A DNA stretch of 64,000 bases, taken from Liolophura sinensis. Taxonomy: Eukaryota > Mollusca > Polyplacophora > Chitonida > Chitonidae. The translations under genes were made by a program, and so were the position numbers. Below the pieces are notes generated by a model. It had not been told where the DNA came from. It ran no database searches and saw only the letters and a list, made by a program, of their open reading frames with translations. The DNA is taken from contig NC_088298.1 in the NCBI RefSeq assembly GCF_032854445.1, positions 13,193,504-13,257,503 on the forward strand. Reading direction: 5' to 3'. Of the stretch, positions 1 to 12,000 are shown one piece after another (position 1 is the first letter of the stretch; the number at the start of each line of letters is the position of its first letter).

Positions 1-88
1 TTTTCTCCCACCATAATGCTGGCCGCCGTCGTATAAGTGAAATATTCTTGAGTACGGCGTAAAACACCAATCAAATAAATAAATAAAT
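1..88 (+). mobile_element. SINE family A, 3' fragment
   Basis: It begins in the SINE body (CCCACCATAATGCTGGCCGC), passes through the tail GAGTACGGCGTAAAACACCA and ends in an ATAAATAAATAA repeat. The 5' part is either truncated or outside the window. Confidence 0.8.
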
Positions 89-269
89 GTAGTACACTTA
101 AATATTCTAGCCCGTTACTTTGCACAGTTTGTAAATACCGCTTTTGTTTTTACATTTTTGGATGTATTACCCCTAGACGTCATAAGTAGGTAAAAGAAAC
201 ATTTGTTTCATGACGTTCCAGTCTGAGCTCAGAAGCCAACCAGAGCTGGACTGAAACTGTGATCTCAGT

Positions 270-578
270 GTTTTACTTATTCATTTAACTGACGTAATAA
301 TGATTTTATGGGTGGAAGAAACCGGAATCCCCTGGGCATCATATGTACTCACAAACTTCCCCCCACATGCCACAAACAGACATGCACACCATATTGGTGG
401 AAGTCAAGTGGCCTTTAAGAAACAAAAGGCTGCACAAACGGCCCCAAGAGCATCGCCAACAGCTTTTTTGTCATCAAGGCACACTTACAGTGACAACAGG
501 AGAATATAAAAATTCCCAGTCCAAAGCCGGATCTGAACCCTGAAAAACGAGCACCTTAACCACAAGCTGTTCTCACAG
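270..578 (-). mobile_element. SINE family C, diverged
   Basis: The minus strand head reads TTGTGGTTAAGGTGC with B-box-like GGTTCAGATCC at the high end. The body shares TGGTGGAAGTCAAGTGGCC, with GGAAGACAAG in other copies. The tail is degraded. Confidence 0.6.
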
Positions 579-756
579 ACATTTTCACCTGGCAATGCTC
601 ATTCCCGCTGCACATCTGCCAAGTTCTCCATCAGGAATGTCCAGCCTAGGTCTAAGTTGCCATTAATCCAGTTGTGGCTGATGCTTATGGCGTCTTCCTG
701 TAATAAACACAATGATACAGAAATCCACACCGCCTCCAGCTGAAGGAAATCTCAGC

Positions 757-1770
757 CTACCACAATCTACAATAAAATACCAGCCCACTACACCCAGCTA
801 CAGGAAATCTCAGCCCATCACACCCAGCTACAGGAAATCTCAGCCCACCACATCCAGCTACAGGAAATCTCAGCCCACCACAACCAGCCACAGTAAATCT
901 CAGCCCATCACACCCAGCTACAGGAAATCTCAGCCCACCACACCCAGCTACAGGAAATCTCGGCCTACCACAACCAGCTACAGAAAATCTCAGTCCAACA
1001 CACCCAGATACAGAAATCCACACCGCCTCCAGCTGAAGGAAATCTCAGCCTACCACAATCTACAGTAAAATACCAGCCCATCCCACCCAGCTACGGAAAA
1101 TCTTAGTCCACCACACCCAGCTACAGGAAATCTCAGACCACCACAACCAGCTACAGTAAATCTCAGTCCAACACACCCAGATACAGGAAATCTCAGCCTA
1201 CCACACCCAGCTACAGGAAATCTCAGCCTACCACAACCAGCCACAGTAAATCTCAGTCCAACACACCCAGATACAGAAATCCACACCACCTCCAGCTGAA
1301 GGAAATCTCGGCCTACCACAATCTACAGTAAAATACCAGCCCATCACACCCAGCTACGGAAAATCTTAGTCCACCACACCCAGCTACAGGAAATCTCAGC
1401 CTACCACAACCAGCCACAGTAAATCTCAGTCCAACACACCCAGCTACAGGAAATCTCAGCCTACCACAACCAGATACAGTAAATCTCAGTCCAACACACC
1501 CATATACAGGAAATCTCAGACCACCGCACCCAGCTACGGAAAATCTTAGTCCACCACACCCAGCTACAGGAAATCTCAGACCACCACAACCAGCTACAGT
1601 AAATCTCAGTCCAACACATCCAGCTACAGGATATCTCAGCCCTCCTCACCCAGATACAGTAAATCTCAGTCCAACACAGCCAGCTACAGGATATCTCAGC
1701 CTTCCTCACCCAGATACAGTAAATCTCAGTCCAACACACCCATATACAGAAATCCACACCACCTCCAGCT
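757..1770. repeat. 30-bp minisatellite with longer super-period
   Basis: About 33 units of a 30-bp motif (core CAGCTACAGGAAATCTCAGC). A distinct spacer (CCGCCTCCAGCTGAAGGAAA) recurs at about 727, 1022 and 1284, and in part at about 1758. Because 30 is divisible by three, frames stay open on both strands (for example 712-1068); these translations (TTPSYRKSQP repeats) are not taken as genes. Confidence 0.93.
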
Positions 1771-1784
1771 GCAGAAAATTTGAG

Positions 1785-4235
1785 TTTGAACCGTTCCTTG
1801 GCACTTTTTTATGGTGTAAACCAAGACTTAAGCTTCGATATAGCTCAAAGTATTGGTGGAAGAACAGCGCGGTTTGAACCATTCCAGTCCTCGTCCCGAA
1901 CTACATTGAATCAGCACAATTTTGAGCACAATTCAACAATTCTGCCCAATAAAGTTTTTGCACTTATTAAATATTTCACGAAAAGTTGTGTGCCGTTCGG
2001 TAGCACTCGATGTGTCAAATCTTGGGAAAAAAACTGATTTGAATGACCGAACCGTTGGTTTAATTCCACTTCCAACGCAATCCAAGTGCCCACATGAACA
2101 TCTACTATACAATTACAGTATTTATATATCAAACATAGGGTACGTTCACGGCCGGACCATTCTTCATTAAATATTCGGCTAAAAGGTATGAGCCCTTCGC
2201 TAGCACACAAGGTCTCAAATCTTTGGGCAAAGCATTTATAAATGGCAGAGCAATTGCTTTACTTCTAAATTCAACGCATTCCAAGTGCCTACATACACAT
2301 GTACTAAAATATTACAGTATTTATATTGCAAATATAGTGTATGTTTGAGATTGGTCGATTCTTCATTAAATATTCCGCTAAAAGTTATGTGCCATTCGGT
2401 AGCCCACAAGGTCTCAAATCTATGGGCAAAGCCCATTTGATTTAGTGAGCAATTGTTTTACTAACACCTCCAAAGCAAACCAAGTTTCTTAGCAAACAAT
2501 GGGGAGCCAGGCAAAAGCCACATTTTAAAAACACTTTAAAAAAAATGCCTGGTTTCCAAGCAGTTCAGACCGTTGCTGGGCATTTTATTATGACGTCAAC
2601 CAAGATTTAAGCTTCGATATAGCTGGAAGTATTGGTCGGAAAACAAGGCGGTTTGCACCATTCTATTTCTCGTCTCAAACTACCTTGGATCAGCACAAAT
2701 TAGACCACATTTCAACAATTTTACACAATAAAAGTTTTGGCCGTGTCAGTCTAGTGATTGCCGTAAGCTACAGCGTTTTACAATGCATTTAAATGTAATG
2801 TGTAGGTTTGCGGCTGGACGATTGATTATAAAATATTCCGCTAAAAGTTGTGTGCCCTTCGGGAGCCCACAAGGTCTAAAATCTTTAGATAAAGCCCATT
2901 TGAACCAGCGAGCAATTGTTTTACTTACACTTTCACAGTAAACCAAGTGTGTACGCATTTACACAGCAAACATAGGGCTATTAATACCCTCTGTTGTAAA
3001 AAAAAAATTAATTCAGTACTGATCTACATAACAGAGACACCAAAAAATACAAATCCAAAACGAGCCAATTGTTTAAGATTACATGTACTAAAATATTACA
3101 GGATTTAAATAGGGATCATAGGTCATTTAATATTCTCTGATTTACATAAGTGAAGTACTAAGCCAGGCAAGCAATCAACACGTCTGCTAAACCACAGGAA
3201 AAAATATATCAGGTTTCCAATCAGTTCGGACCGTTGCACTTTTTTTATGATGTAAACGAAGATTTAATCTTCGATGTAGCTTAAATTAATTGTCGGAAAA
3301 CAGGGCGGTTTGCACCATACCATTTCTCGTCGGGTCTATATCGGGTCAGCATAATTTAGAGCACATTTCAACAATTTTACCAAGTAAAATTTTTGATCGT
3401 GTCACCCTAGTGATTGCCCTAAGCTGCTGCGCATGACAACGCATTTAAATGTAACGTGTACATCTGTGGACGATTCTTTATAAAATATTCCGATATGTGC
3501 CCTTCGGTAGCAAACAAGGTCTCCAATCTTAGGGCAAAGCCCATTTGAATGAGCGAGTAATTGCTTTACTTCCAAATTCAACGCAGTCCAAGTGCTTACA
3601 TATACTAAAATATTACAGTATATATATATATAGCAAACATAGTGTATGTTCGCAAAAGGACGATTCTTCATTAAATATTCCGCTAAAAGTTACGTGCCCT
3701 TTGGTAGCCCACAAGGTCTTAAATCTTTGGGTAAATCCCATTTCAACGAGCGAGCAATTGGTTTACTTCCAAATCCATAGCATACCAAATATCTACGCAT
3801 ACATGTGCTAAACTATTGCAGCATTTATATAGTAAAGATGGGGCACTTGATACCGTCTGTTGTAAAAAAAAATAATTTAACACCGATCTACACAAATCAA
3901 TCACCAAACGGTAAGGAGCCATGGCAGGCAAGCAATCTGCGCGTGCTGAAATCGCTGGAAACAATGTGCCTGGTTTCCAAGGAGGCCACTTTATTCTCAG
4001 GCCATCGCAGAATTAAGCTTCTCTATAGATAAAAGTATCGGACGGAGAGCAACGCGGTTGGTACGATTCGATTTTTTTTATCCCAAATTACGTCGGATCA
4101 GCTGAATTTCAAACACATTCCAGCAATTTTATCCAGTAAAATTTTTGACTTTGTCACTTTAGTGATTGCCAAAAGCTACAGCGTTTTGCAATGGATTTAA
4201 ATGTAACGTGTAAGTTCGCTCAAATCTTTGGGCAA
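1785..4235. repeat. Diverged tandem array of 650-780-bp units with nested 200-bp subunits
   Basis: The anchor TTAAGCTTCGATATAGCT recurs, with changes, at about 1828, 2607, 3262 and 4013. Each unit also has CACATTTCAACAATTTTA and a subunit with CACAAGGTCT and TTTGGGCAAAGCCCATTTGA. The subunit occurs once in some units and twice in others (near 2180, 2390, 2850, 3500, 3700 and 4210), which explains the variable period. No coding frame is credible. Confidence 0.75.
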
Positions 4236-4335
4236 AGCCCATTTGACTGGGCGAGCAATTGTTTACTTCCAAATCCAAAGCATAGTTGAAGATGAGAAAA
4301 TGGTAAATACACACAAAGGGGTCCATTATCATTTC

Positions 4336-4486
4336 GGTACGTGGGAAGGTCTGCAGCAACCTGCGGATGGTCGTGGGTTTCCCCCTGGCTCTGCCCGGTT
4401 TCCTCCCACCATAATGCTGGCCGCCATCGTATAAGTGAAATATTCTTGAGTACGGCGTAAAACACCAGTAAAATAAATAAATAAAT
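4336..4486 (+). mobile_element. SINE family A, 5'-truncated
   Basis: Body (ACGTGGGAAGGTCTGC onward) and tail match the full-length family A copies read on the opposite strand at 11870 and 25765. It lacks the tRNA head. Ends in an (AATA)n tail. It lies at the edge of the 700-bp array. Confidence 0.8.
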
Positions 4487-4590
4487 TATCATTTCAAAAC
4501 AATTATGACTTGAGTGAGATATTTCCTCACTGTGGAAACGAGAAACACCCTCCTTGCAGATGTGGTATTATATCGCAGAAAACCCTCCGT

Positions 4591-4760
4591 TAGGAGAATT
4601 CTCGAGCGATCGCGCTCTCCAAACCTGTCATAACTTTTGAATATACTTCTTACAGCGCATGCTCCGCTCCCTACTTTTCAAGATGGACAAGCTTATGGAC
4701 TTTTGGAGTCTGTGAGACGCACGGAGGCTTGCTTAGGCTTAGCCTCATCACTTGTCTGCC
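4591..4760 (-). mobile_element. Possible small LTR-element leader fragment
   Basis: The minus strand near 4650 carries GCATGCGCTGTAAGAAG, similar to the leader pieces near 56710 and 6100. Only this short stretch is recognisable. A fossil scrap at most. Confidence 0.2.
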
Positions 4761-4875
4761 CACGCGGAACTATTTATTCAGCAGTCATCAATAAAATTGT
4801 TTTAGGTTTTGGTTAGAATCATGTTGTACATACTCTAGATAAAGAGGGTGCATTAAGTATTATTAGAGACAACGG

Positions 4876-5182
4876 GTGAGTGAGTGCTTGGGGTTTAACG
4901 TCGTACTCAACAATTTTTCAGTCATATGACGACGAAGGAATCATTAGGGTGCATGCACGTGTAATGTGCCTCCTTGTTGCAGGACGGATTTCCACCGCTC
5001 TTTTATTTAGTGCTGCATCACTGAGACGACTTACCGAAGGCAAGTAAGCTGCCCCGCCCGAGCCATTATACTGATACGAGTCAACCAGTCGTTGCACTAT
5101 CCCCTTCATGCTGAACGTCAAGCGAGGAAGTTACAACTTCCTCTTTTAAAGTCTTAGGTGTGACTCGACCAAGGATTGATCC
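4876..5182 (-). mobile_element. SINE family B (subtype 2) with 12-bp target duplication
   Basis: On the plus strand it starts with the tail complement (GAGTGCTTGGGGTTTAACGT) and ends near a diverged tRNA-like B-box region (GACTCGACCAAGGATTGATC). Flanked by TAGAGACAACGG at 4864-4875 and 5183-5194. Its middle (GGACGGATTTCCACCGCTC) differs from the longer family B copies and is shared with 15188. Confidence 0.85.
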
Positions 5183-5199
5183 TAGAGACAACGGTTGAA

Positions 5200-6250
5200 A
5201 TAGATTGTTTGTGTTTTCTGACATCACTTCCTACCTCATCACCTTGACTCCAGTGATCTCGGCGATGTTCCAAATTTCTGTACAAAATTTATTAGTGGTG
5301 TTATCTGCACGACTGCCGTCAGTTTCTAAATTTAGCTTGCCATTGTTTACATACGCTGAGTTCGGCGCCTGCTGCCTGCCTCTGCCTTATTCCAGAGTAT
5401 TCCAGAATGCGCGCAGTTCGGTGCCTGTTTGTTTACATCAAGTGTTCAGGAATTTTCTTATTCTAGACAATTCCACCAGGCTATATAAGACCTATGAAAG
5501 CAGGTCAAACGGAGAGAACCGAGAATTATTGAGAGTTTTGGATGCTTTCGCTGTGTATTACTTTAGTAGGCCATTTGTGCTGAATTTTGGTGTCTTTATA
5601 GCCTCTGGCTTTGTTATATCCTATCTCCACCGAGCACTTGTTCAGTCTGAACTTGTATGTTTAATTTGTGCTCTTGTATACACAGTGCTTATTAGTACAC
5701 GGACCCTGTCTGTGGAATTTTGTGTATATTTCGTCATACACTCAGTTATACTGTGGATTTTCCCTCTTGTGAATTTGCCTCTGAGCATTTATGCCTGTGT
5801 GGTATATATATTGTGGAATATATGCGTCCGTTTGGACTTGACACTGTAAGTAGGCCTACTTTAGTATTTGTATAGATACTGCTATCCTTTCTTGTTAAAC
5901 TTAAGTACTTTGTATTTGTATAAGTCTTATTATCTGTTCTTGTTAAGCTAATAAATTATTGTAAAATAAAATCTGCTGGTTTTGGTTACTTTTTGTGCGT
6001 CTAAACTGTCGTGTGTTTCGAACAAGCCATCTCTTTATAATACAGACAGTTTGGGTCGTAACAGTGGAGGCAGTGATGTAAAGCGAAAGGTGCAGACCAA
6101 CGCATGCGCTGTCAGGAGTATGGCTTTTGAATTCCGTGCCACTGCCCTGAGAATATCTCAGCCAACGAAACAGTGGCAAGAGGTAGTCAGCACGCAAGCT
6201 GTGGTGGGTATTAGAGCATTTCCTGACACATTTCATCACGTTTTCCTAGT
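5200..6250 (+). mobile_element. LTR-retrotransposon fossil (Ty3/Gypsy-like), LTR plus start of leader
   Basis: The stretch reads as a long LTR with a TATA box (CTATATAAG near 5482), AATAAA near 5951 and an end near GTCGTAACA (about 6053-6061). It is followed by a primer-site-like leader GTGGAGGCAGTGATGTAAAG; the same leader motif recurs twice near 56740-57000. No internal gag-pol region follows, so it is a broken remnant. The 214-codon open frame at 5205-5849 lies in the LTR and resembles no protein family known to me. Family assignment is tentative; age cannot be judged without the partner LTR. Confidence 0.4.
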
Positions 6251-6666
6251 AAAATCGGCGAGTGAGAACGCACACAGACTGTGTGGTCATGCTGTATCAC
6301 GTAGCATATATTTTATATCGGCGGCTTTGTTTCTCCGGCTGCACATGTGAACTTGAGCCAGCCTTTACCTCCTATTTACATTAGTGGACTCGCCCGCCTT
6401 TGAGCGACGCTTTCCTTCACTGCTTACGAGCTATTTTTGGCAAAACGCCAAGACATCAGCTACGCAGCGCTGAGCCTGTAATATGTAAATGTTGCTTTTT
6501 TCTGAAGCGTAATAGATCTGCTGGTATTATCATTGTCGTTTTCTATAATTGTTTGAAAGTACGGTGACAGACAACATTATCACACTTTCGTCCATGACAG
6601 GAATACTGGCGCTAGCACGGCTATGAAATTCTAATATGTACAATATTTTGCCCTGCTGTCATCGAG

Positions 6667-6748
6667 GTCGTGGTGGCCGAGTGGTTAAGGCGTTTGACTC
6701 GAAATCAAATGGGCTATGCCCGCACAGGTTCGAATCCTGTCCACGACG
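6667..6748 (+). tRNA. tRNA-Ser(CGA): tRNA-Ser (anticodon CGA)
   Basis: 82 nt, no intron. Acceptor stem GTCGTGG (6667-6673) pairs with CCACGAC (6741-6747); discriminator G at 6748. Anticodon stem TTTGA/TCAAA encloses a 7-base loop with anticodon CGA at 6700-6702, decoding UCG. A long variable arm (GGGCTATGCCC) is the class II serine hallmark. Internal promoter boxes: A box TGGCCGAGTGG, B box GGTTCGAATCC. Looks intact and functional. Confidence 0.97.
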
Positions 6749-6749
6749 G

Positions 6750-6762
6750 TTTTTATTTTTTT
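6750..6762 (+). terminator. RNA polymerase III terminator of tRNA-Ser
   Basis: A run of five T, one A, then seven T starts two bases after the discriminator base, as expected for Pol III termination. Confidence 0.85.
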
Positions 6763-7069
6763 CTTTTCTTCTTTTTGTTCGCTTACTTCTTGCCCAAAAC
6801 TAAAATCGTTTTAGGAAACTGTTTTGTAAATTGTTTAATAATAGCTTGCAATGAATTGAAGACATTCATGTTCAATTTTGTTTGTTAGTTTAGCCTGACT
6901 GTGATAGACTTGTGAAGAGTAGAGTGTATATAGCATGAGTTACAAAAAATTATTTATTTCTTTAGGCTAACATGGAGATATAACCACATTTGTCATCGCA
7001 CAACAAAAAACTTGTTCATGAGTGAGAAATTGTTATCAGGTGCGGAATATTTAATTATTCAAAGTATTT

Positions 7070-7272
7070 CTTTTATTGTTGTTTCATGCCGCACTCAAGA
7101 ATTTTTCACTTCAACAATGGCTGTCAGTTGCATTAGTGGAGGCCACCAGAGTAAACCACAAAGCTTCGGCAAGCCGTCTTACTGACGAACTGTCCAACAT
7201 GACATACAGATCTGCACTTCGTAGCGGTGGAAGACCAACAACGAATGTCGAAAACTGGACTGTAATTGGGCA
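7070..7272 (-). mobile_element. SINE family C, 5'-truncated
   Basis: The tail complement TCATGCCGCACTCAAGAATT and TTTTTCACTTCAACAATGGC is followed by a diverged body with GGCAAGCCGTCTTACTGACG. Confidence 0.6.
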
Positions 7273-7562
7273 GAATTAACCACTGCCTTTTGTCAAGTAT
7301 ATAAATGACCTAGATTCAACTTTACAGGTCGGGGTGAACGGATCTGGAAAGGACAGAAATTTGGCCAAATAATAAAGCCATACCATAACATATTCACTTG
7401 AAAAACTTTTGACTCACTTTATGATATTGCAAAAAATTGAAATTTTTTTTGTAAACCATAACATTTTCATGTTAAATAAAGAAAGGAAAAAGCACTAAAT
7501 ACAAATAATTAACTTCAGCAGATTAAAATCAAAACAAAAAAACCAAGGCTCACTAAAATGAC

Positions 7563-8924
7563 TTTATTTATAAAAAGAATATGTACATACAATGCTAATA
7601 AAGAGAATAAAAAATTCTTCAATAATTTTTCCTTGGACATGAATATTTACAAATGAACTACCAGAGATTATTTGCTTCTGTCCTTTCATGGCAGGAATTA
7701 ATTATAATAATATATTTCATAAAATGATAACATTTCATTTATACGATGGCTGTTAGGTCAATGGGCGGCTGGGGGGAAACCTCGTACAGACCTTTGGAGA
7801 AATCCCCAAACATAGGGGAGACAACCACACCTTGTCTGGTACCTAACAGGAACCAACAAGTGTCAACCATACAACCTCACTGGTGAAGGACTTGCCATCT
7901 GAACTGGGGCAATACACCACCCATCCACCGTATCTGATATAAATGCTATGAGGCTGACATATTAATTTTTCTCTCATTCTATTGTTGTATAACGTCATTT
8001 TCTCTTTCACTTCTACAATCACAACCCATTTTGTGGTTGGAGGAACCCGGATTGCTTAGAAAAACCATCAACCTTTGGCCAGTTTACTGACAAACTCCTC
8101 CACATATGATATATGTCATACACTGGAATTAAGCCAGGAAAGTGGCATACAGTATGTGCACGGTTGACCACTTATAGCCACTAAGCCCCCACAAAACTAC
8201 TAAAGAAGTGAAATTCTGCGTCCAAGATTGGTATTAAATCCATGTGTTGGGTGAACTAAGGATTGACAGGCTAGCTCCTTAACCACTCTGCCACCAAAAC
8301 CTCAGTTGAAAGTCCATTCAGACTGATGATACAAACTATATCGTGCTTAGAACACAACCAATGGATATCAGTATGTACAGAGCAAATGATCTATTCTAGT
8401 TCAAAAACAATAAAATTCTAATCAGTGAAATGCTTCGCTGAATACGTATAAACTTACAAAGATTTTACACTTTTTTTTTATTTGGCTGATCAGAATCGGT
8501 CGTACAATGATATAACACTTTGTTACTGGAGGTATAAAAATATATGCTATTCAATATGTAAAATGTAAATATACAGAGAGATGCCTTGGAAGTCTCATAT
8601 ACATGTATGTATTATGTATGTACAAGATCTACAAACATTATGAATTATCCTTGCATTGAAATGAATATACGGAAATTTCAGCACAGCCAACCAAAAAGTC
8701 AAATATTTACTCTCTATATGCGAAAAAAAAATAATGTACGCTTCTGCTTATTACAAAATGTATTTGTAAAAGCCGTGACAATAAGTGAAAACACGACAAG
8801 CTTGTGAAATTCACTAGTTTACAACTGAACTTCATGTAGAATGTCAGATGGCAAAAGTTGCAGCAAATATTAGAATGAAATGAAACTCAAGATAACCAAC
8901 TACTATACATGTATGCTGACACTG
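7563..8924 (-). other. Ly6 probable 3' UTR with poly(A) signal
   Basis: On the minus strand, AATAAA lies at 7563-7568 (TTTATT on the plus strand) about 1.36 kb after the Ly6 stop, in the AT-rich context expected of a poly(A) site. A diverged SINE sits inside at 7965-8306. No coding frame of note. The extent is inferred. Confidence 0.45.
7965..8306 (-). mobile_element. SINE family C, near full length
   Basis: The minus strand head TGGCAGAGTGGTTAAGGAGC is tRNA-Ser-like. The body has CAACCTTTGGCCAGTTTACT and CAAACTCCTCCACATATG on the plus strand. It lies in the probable Ly6 3' UTR. Confidence 0.7.
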
Positions 8925-9005
8925 TTATCGCAGGTGAAGGAGGAATATCACAAACGCTGTCATGGCAACAAGAATGAGGCTTGGCTTGTGTAAACTTCCT
9001 GATAG
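8925..9005 (-). CDS. Ly6 exon 4: GPI-anchor signal and stop
   Basis: 81 bp with TAA at 8925-8927, residues 119-144. LSGSLHKPS is followed by about 15 hydrophobic residues and ends HLR. Acceptor TTTCAG, phase 0. Confidence 0.87.
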   Translation of the reverse strand, partial: LSGSLHKPSLILVAMTAFVIFLLHLR

Positions 9006-12000
9006 CTGAAAAGAGAGAGATATTTGATTAAAACAAACACCGATTACTGCAAAAGGCGCACAAGACATACACCTTGCACATTGCGCGTTCATACACTACA
9101 AAAATTTTAAATTCCAATGTGTTTAATTGAATTTTCATGATCAAAATTCACATTTTTCTAACCACTTCGTATGTATTGGTTTAACGTTGTACTTAACACT
9201 TTGTCAGTTATGTGATGACTAGGTGTCATTAGATGCATGTACATATATGGTGTCTTGTTGTGGCAGGGCGAATCTATGCCACCAAAGTGCTGCCGCCACT
9301 GAAGTATCATATGAAAGACACCAGACATGACACCCCATCGAGTCACATTATTCTGACACCGGGTCAACCAGTCATGTTTCCTTGCTCTAAACTAAGAGTG
9401 CTGAGTGCCAAGTGACACAGCAGCAAATACCATTTTTAATGTCTTTGATATGACCCTACCCTGGTTTGACTCTTGGGTCTCCCCTACTTCAAGGTGGACA
9501 CTCTAACAATTACGCCACTGAAGTCACCAAGACTACGTGGAATAAATACTCTACACTTAGTAAGGATGTTTGAAGCAATGTAATATTGCCCTCATTGGTC
9601 AGCACATTATACACAGCAGCTCAAGATGGTTTCGCAGACTTAATTTCAAGACAGACTTTTCCAGGCCAAACTACCAAAACTACCTTATTTTTAAGGCCTG
9701 GAAAAGTTTCTTTCAAATTCCAGGCTTTTCAAAGTTTTCAAGGTCCCTTAACTAAATACATCCTGTTTCTGAGAATAAAGGAAATCTCACAACAAGTGAA
9801 GACAAATTAGCAGGATCTCTTACAGTCGCATAGTAATTACACAGATCTCCCTGGCAGCATTCTACACAATCCCAGTCCCTGTACCAGTAGCGCTTGCATC
9901 GCAGTGTCTTGCCAAGCATAGAACGCGTTGCCTCACAGTCACTCCTTGTAGTGCAGTCTTTGTCTATCATATGGATTCTCTCTGCTCTGGGGATCCAATA
10001 TGGCGGTTCTGTAAATAAAGATTGTCAAATGTGTAATTACATCGTATTTGACATAAAATTTCACCCTTGACTGAGATAATTGTTTTGGCCAATTTTGAGA
10101 TCTCTGTTGATCTCAGAAAGTTGTTTTGAGGTTTGTTCTGGCTGAATGAACACATTTTGAACAAACAGGAACAATTTGAACATATTGACAACATTGTGAG
10201 AAACCAAGCTGAGTTACTGAACACTCTATTGAGAAACAAAACAAATTAGACAAACAGATAACTGTTGGACGCATGGAACACTCTGGACAGAGAGGAAATC
10301 ACATCAAATGGATTCTAGGTTTGATTAAATTGTAAATAATTGGATAAAACTTGATAAGGATAAGTAATCAAAAGAAATAATTAACAAGGAAAAAATTCTT
10401 ACTATTTATTTAAATAATCTCAATTATACAATTTTGAATTATTGTTTAAGTAGAGTTTCCATAACAGCCTGTGATCAGCGATGGTGTATCAGCTAGAGTT
10501 GTCTGAGGTCAGCCTTTCGTATCAGTTGAGCTCTAAGAGCGAGGCTGATGCGACAGGCTGATATAACATTGCAGAACACACAACAAAATGTAGTTCATCA
10601 ATAAATGAGCACAATTTCTTCAGCTCGAATATGATTATGTTCTTTAAATTTCTATCCATTAGTTTCAATTGCAAACTATTTAAAATAAACTAATATAGTG
10701 AACTTTCAAGAGCTTAGTCTATTACATGGTCACCATTTCACGAAACACGGTCAAATCCTTATGCTACTGGAATCCCCTCACGTTCTGTTGTCACATAATG
10801 GAGACGTGGGTTATCCTAGCAAGGTTTCAACGTGCGGTATGGTTTAAAATAACATCTTGCATGAAAGGAACAGCTACAGAACATCATGATGACTGGAGTG
10901 AAAGATTACAACAGTGCATGATGTAAAGTCTGCATTTACTGAAAATATCCTGCTCATGAAGCAGTGTAACCACTGATCATGTGTGGCTGTAGCTCCAATG
11001 ACTCCACTGGAAAGTTTCAAAATGAGCAGTGAACACTGATCATGGACAAAAAAATTAATGATGAAAGTTAATGATTGAAATGATTAATTAAATGATTAAT
11101 GAAATTAACGATGAAATGACTGACGAGTGTGTGAGTGCCGAATATATTTGCTATTTTTACTATTTTCATGCGCAAGATGGGAAAACGAAAGAAGCCGGGT
11201 TCATGGAAACGGTAGGCCTTAATTTCGGATTCATGTGACAAATTTATTCGATCCTAAGTGAAACAAGATCAGATCACTGACTGTAAGGGATCGATCAACA
11301 TGTGAATATTTATCTGCACAACCATGTATTTAGGGTTGCTTAGGGGAAAACGTTAAGGATTTTCATCAAGAAAGTCAGCCATATTTTCACCGAGATCTAA
11401 AGAATGCCCCAACATCATGGTGTTATGCGTGGTGTACCATGCTTGACGCGTTAATTTGGAACAAGTTAATCTGGAAGCTGCACTAAAAGACTGGGCAGTG
11501 TTAAACTTAAAAGTTACATAATCCCCCCCCCCCCCAGGCTGTATGGACCTTTGTGTGTGATCTAAATGTGTTTTCTTTACAATTTAGTGTTGTTGTTGCA
11601 GTTACGTAACACCGAATTCTGACCTTTGATGAGAGCTTTCAGCAGTAGAGCGCGCTTTGAATGTAAACATTGAAAGTAGTCCCTGTTTTCGGAGGATGCA
11701 TACACGAACCATCCTATTTATCCATCAGGAGAGGCCAAAGAAATCATTTCATGTCCATTTGTCATACCTCTGTGCATAAAATTGTAAGTCTTCAGGGTAT
11801 AAATGCAGATCCAACCTTTCACACCAAGTAATAGAGCTTATTTATTTATAATATATTTTTTTAAGGAATGATTTGTTTGTTTGATTGGTGTTTTACGCCG
11901 TACTCAAGAATATTTCACTTATACGACGGTGGCCAGCATTATGGTGGGTGGAAACCGGACAGAGCCCGGGGGAAACCCACAACCATCCGCAGGTTGCTGT

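Noticed and set aside
757-1757. Repetitive protein with TTPSYRKSQP units
   Set aside because: Open in several frames on both strands because the DNA unit is 30 bp; no start, splice or signal-peptide evidence.
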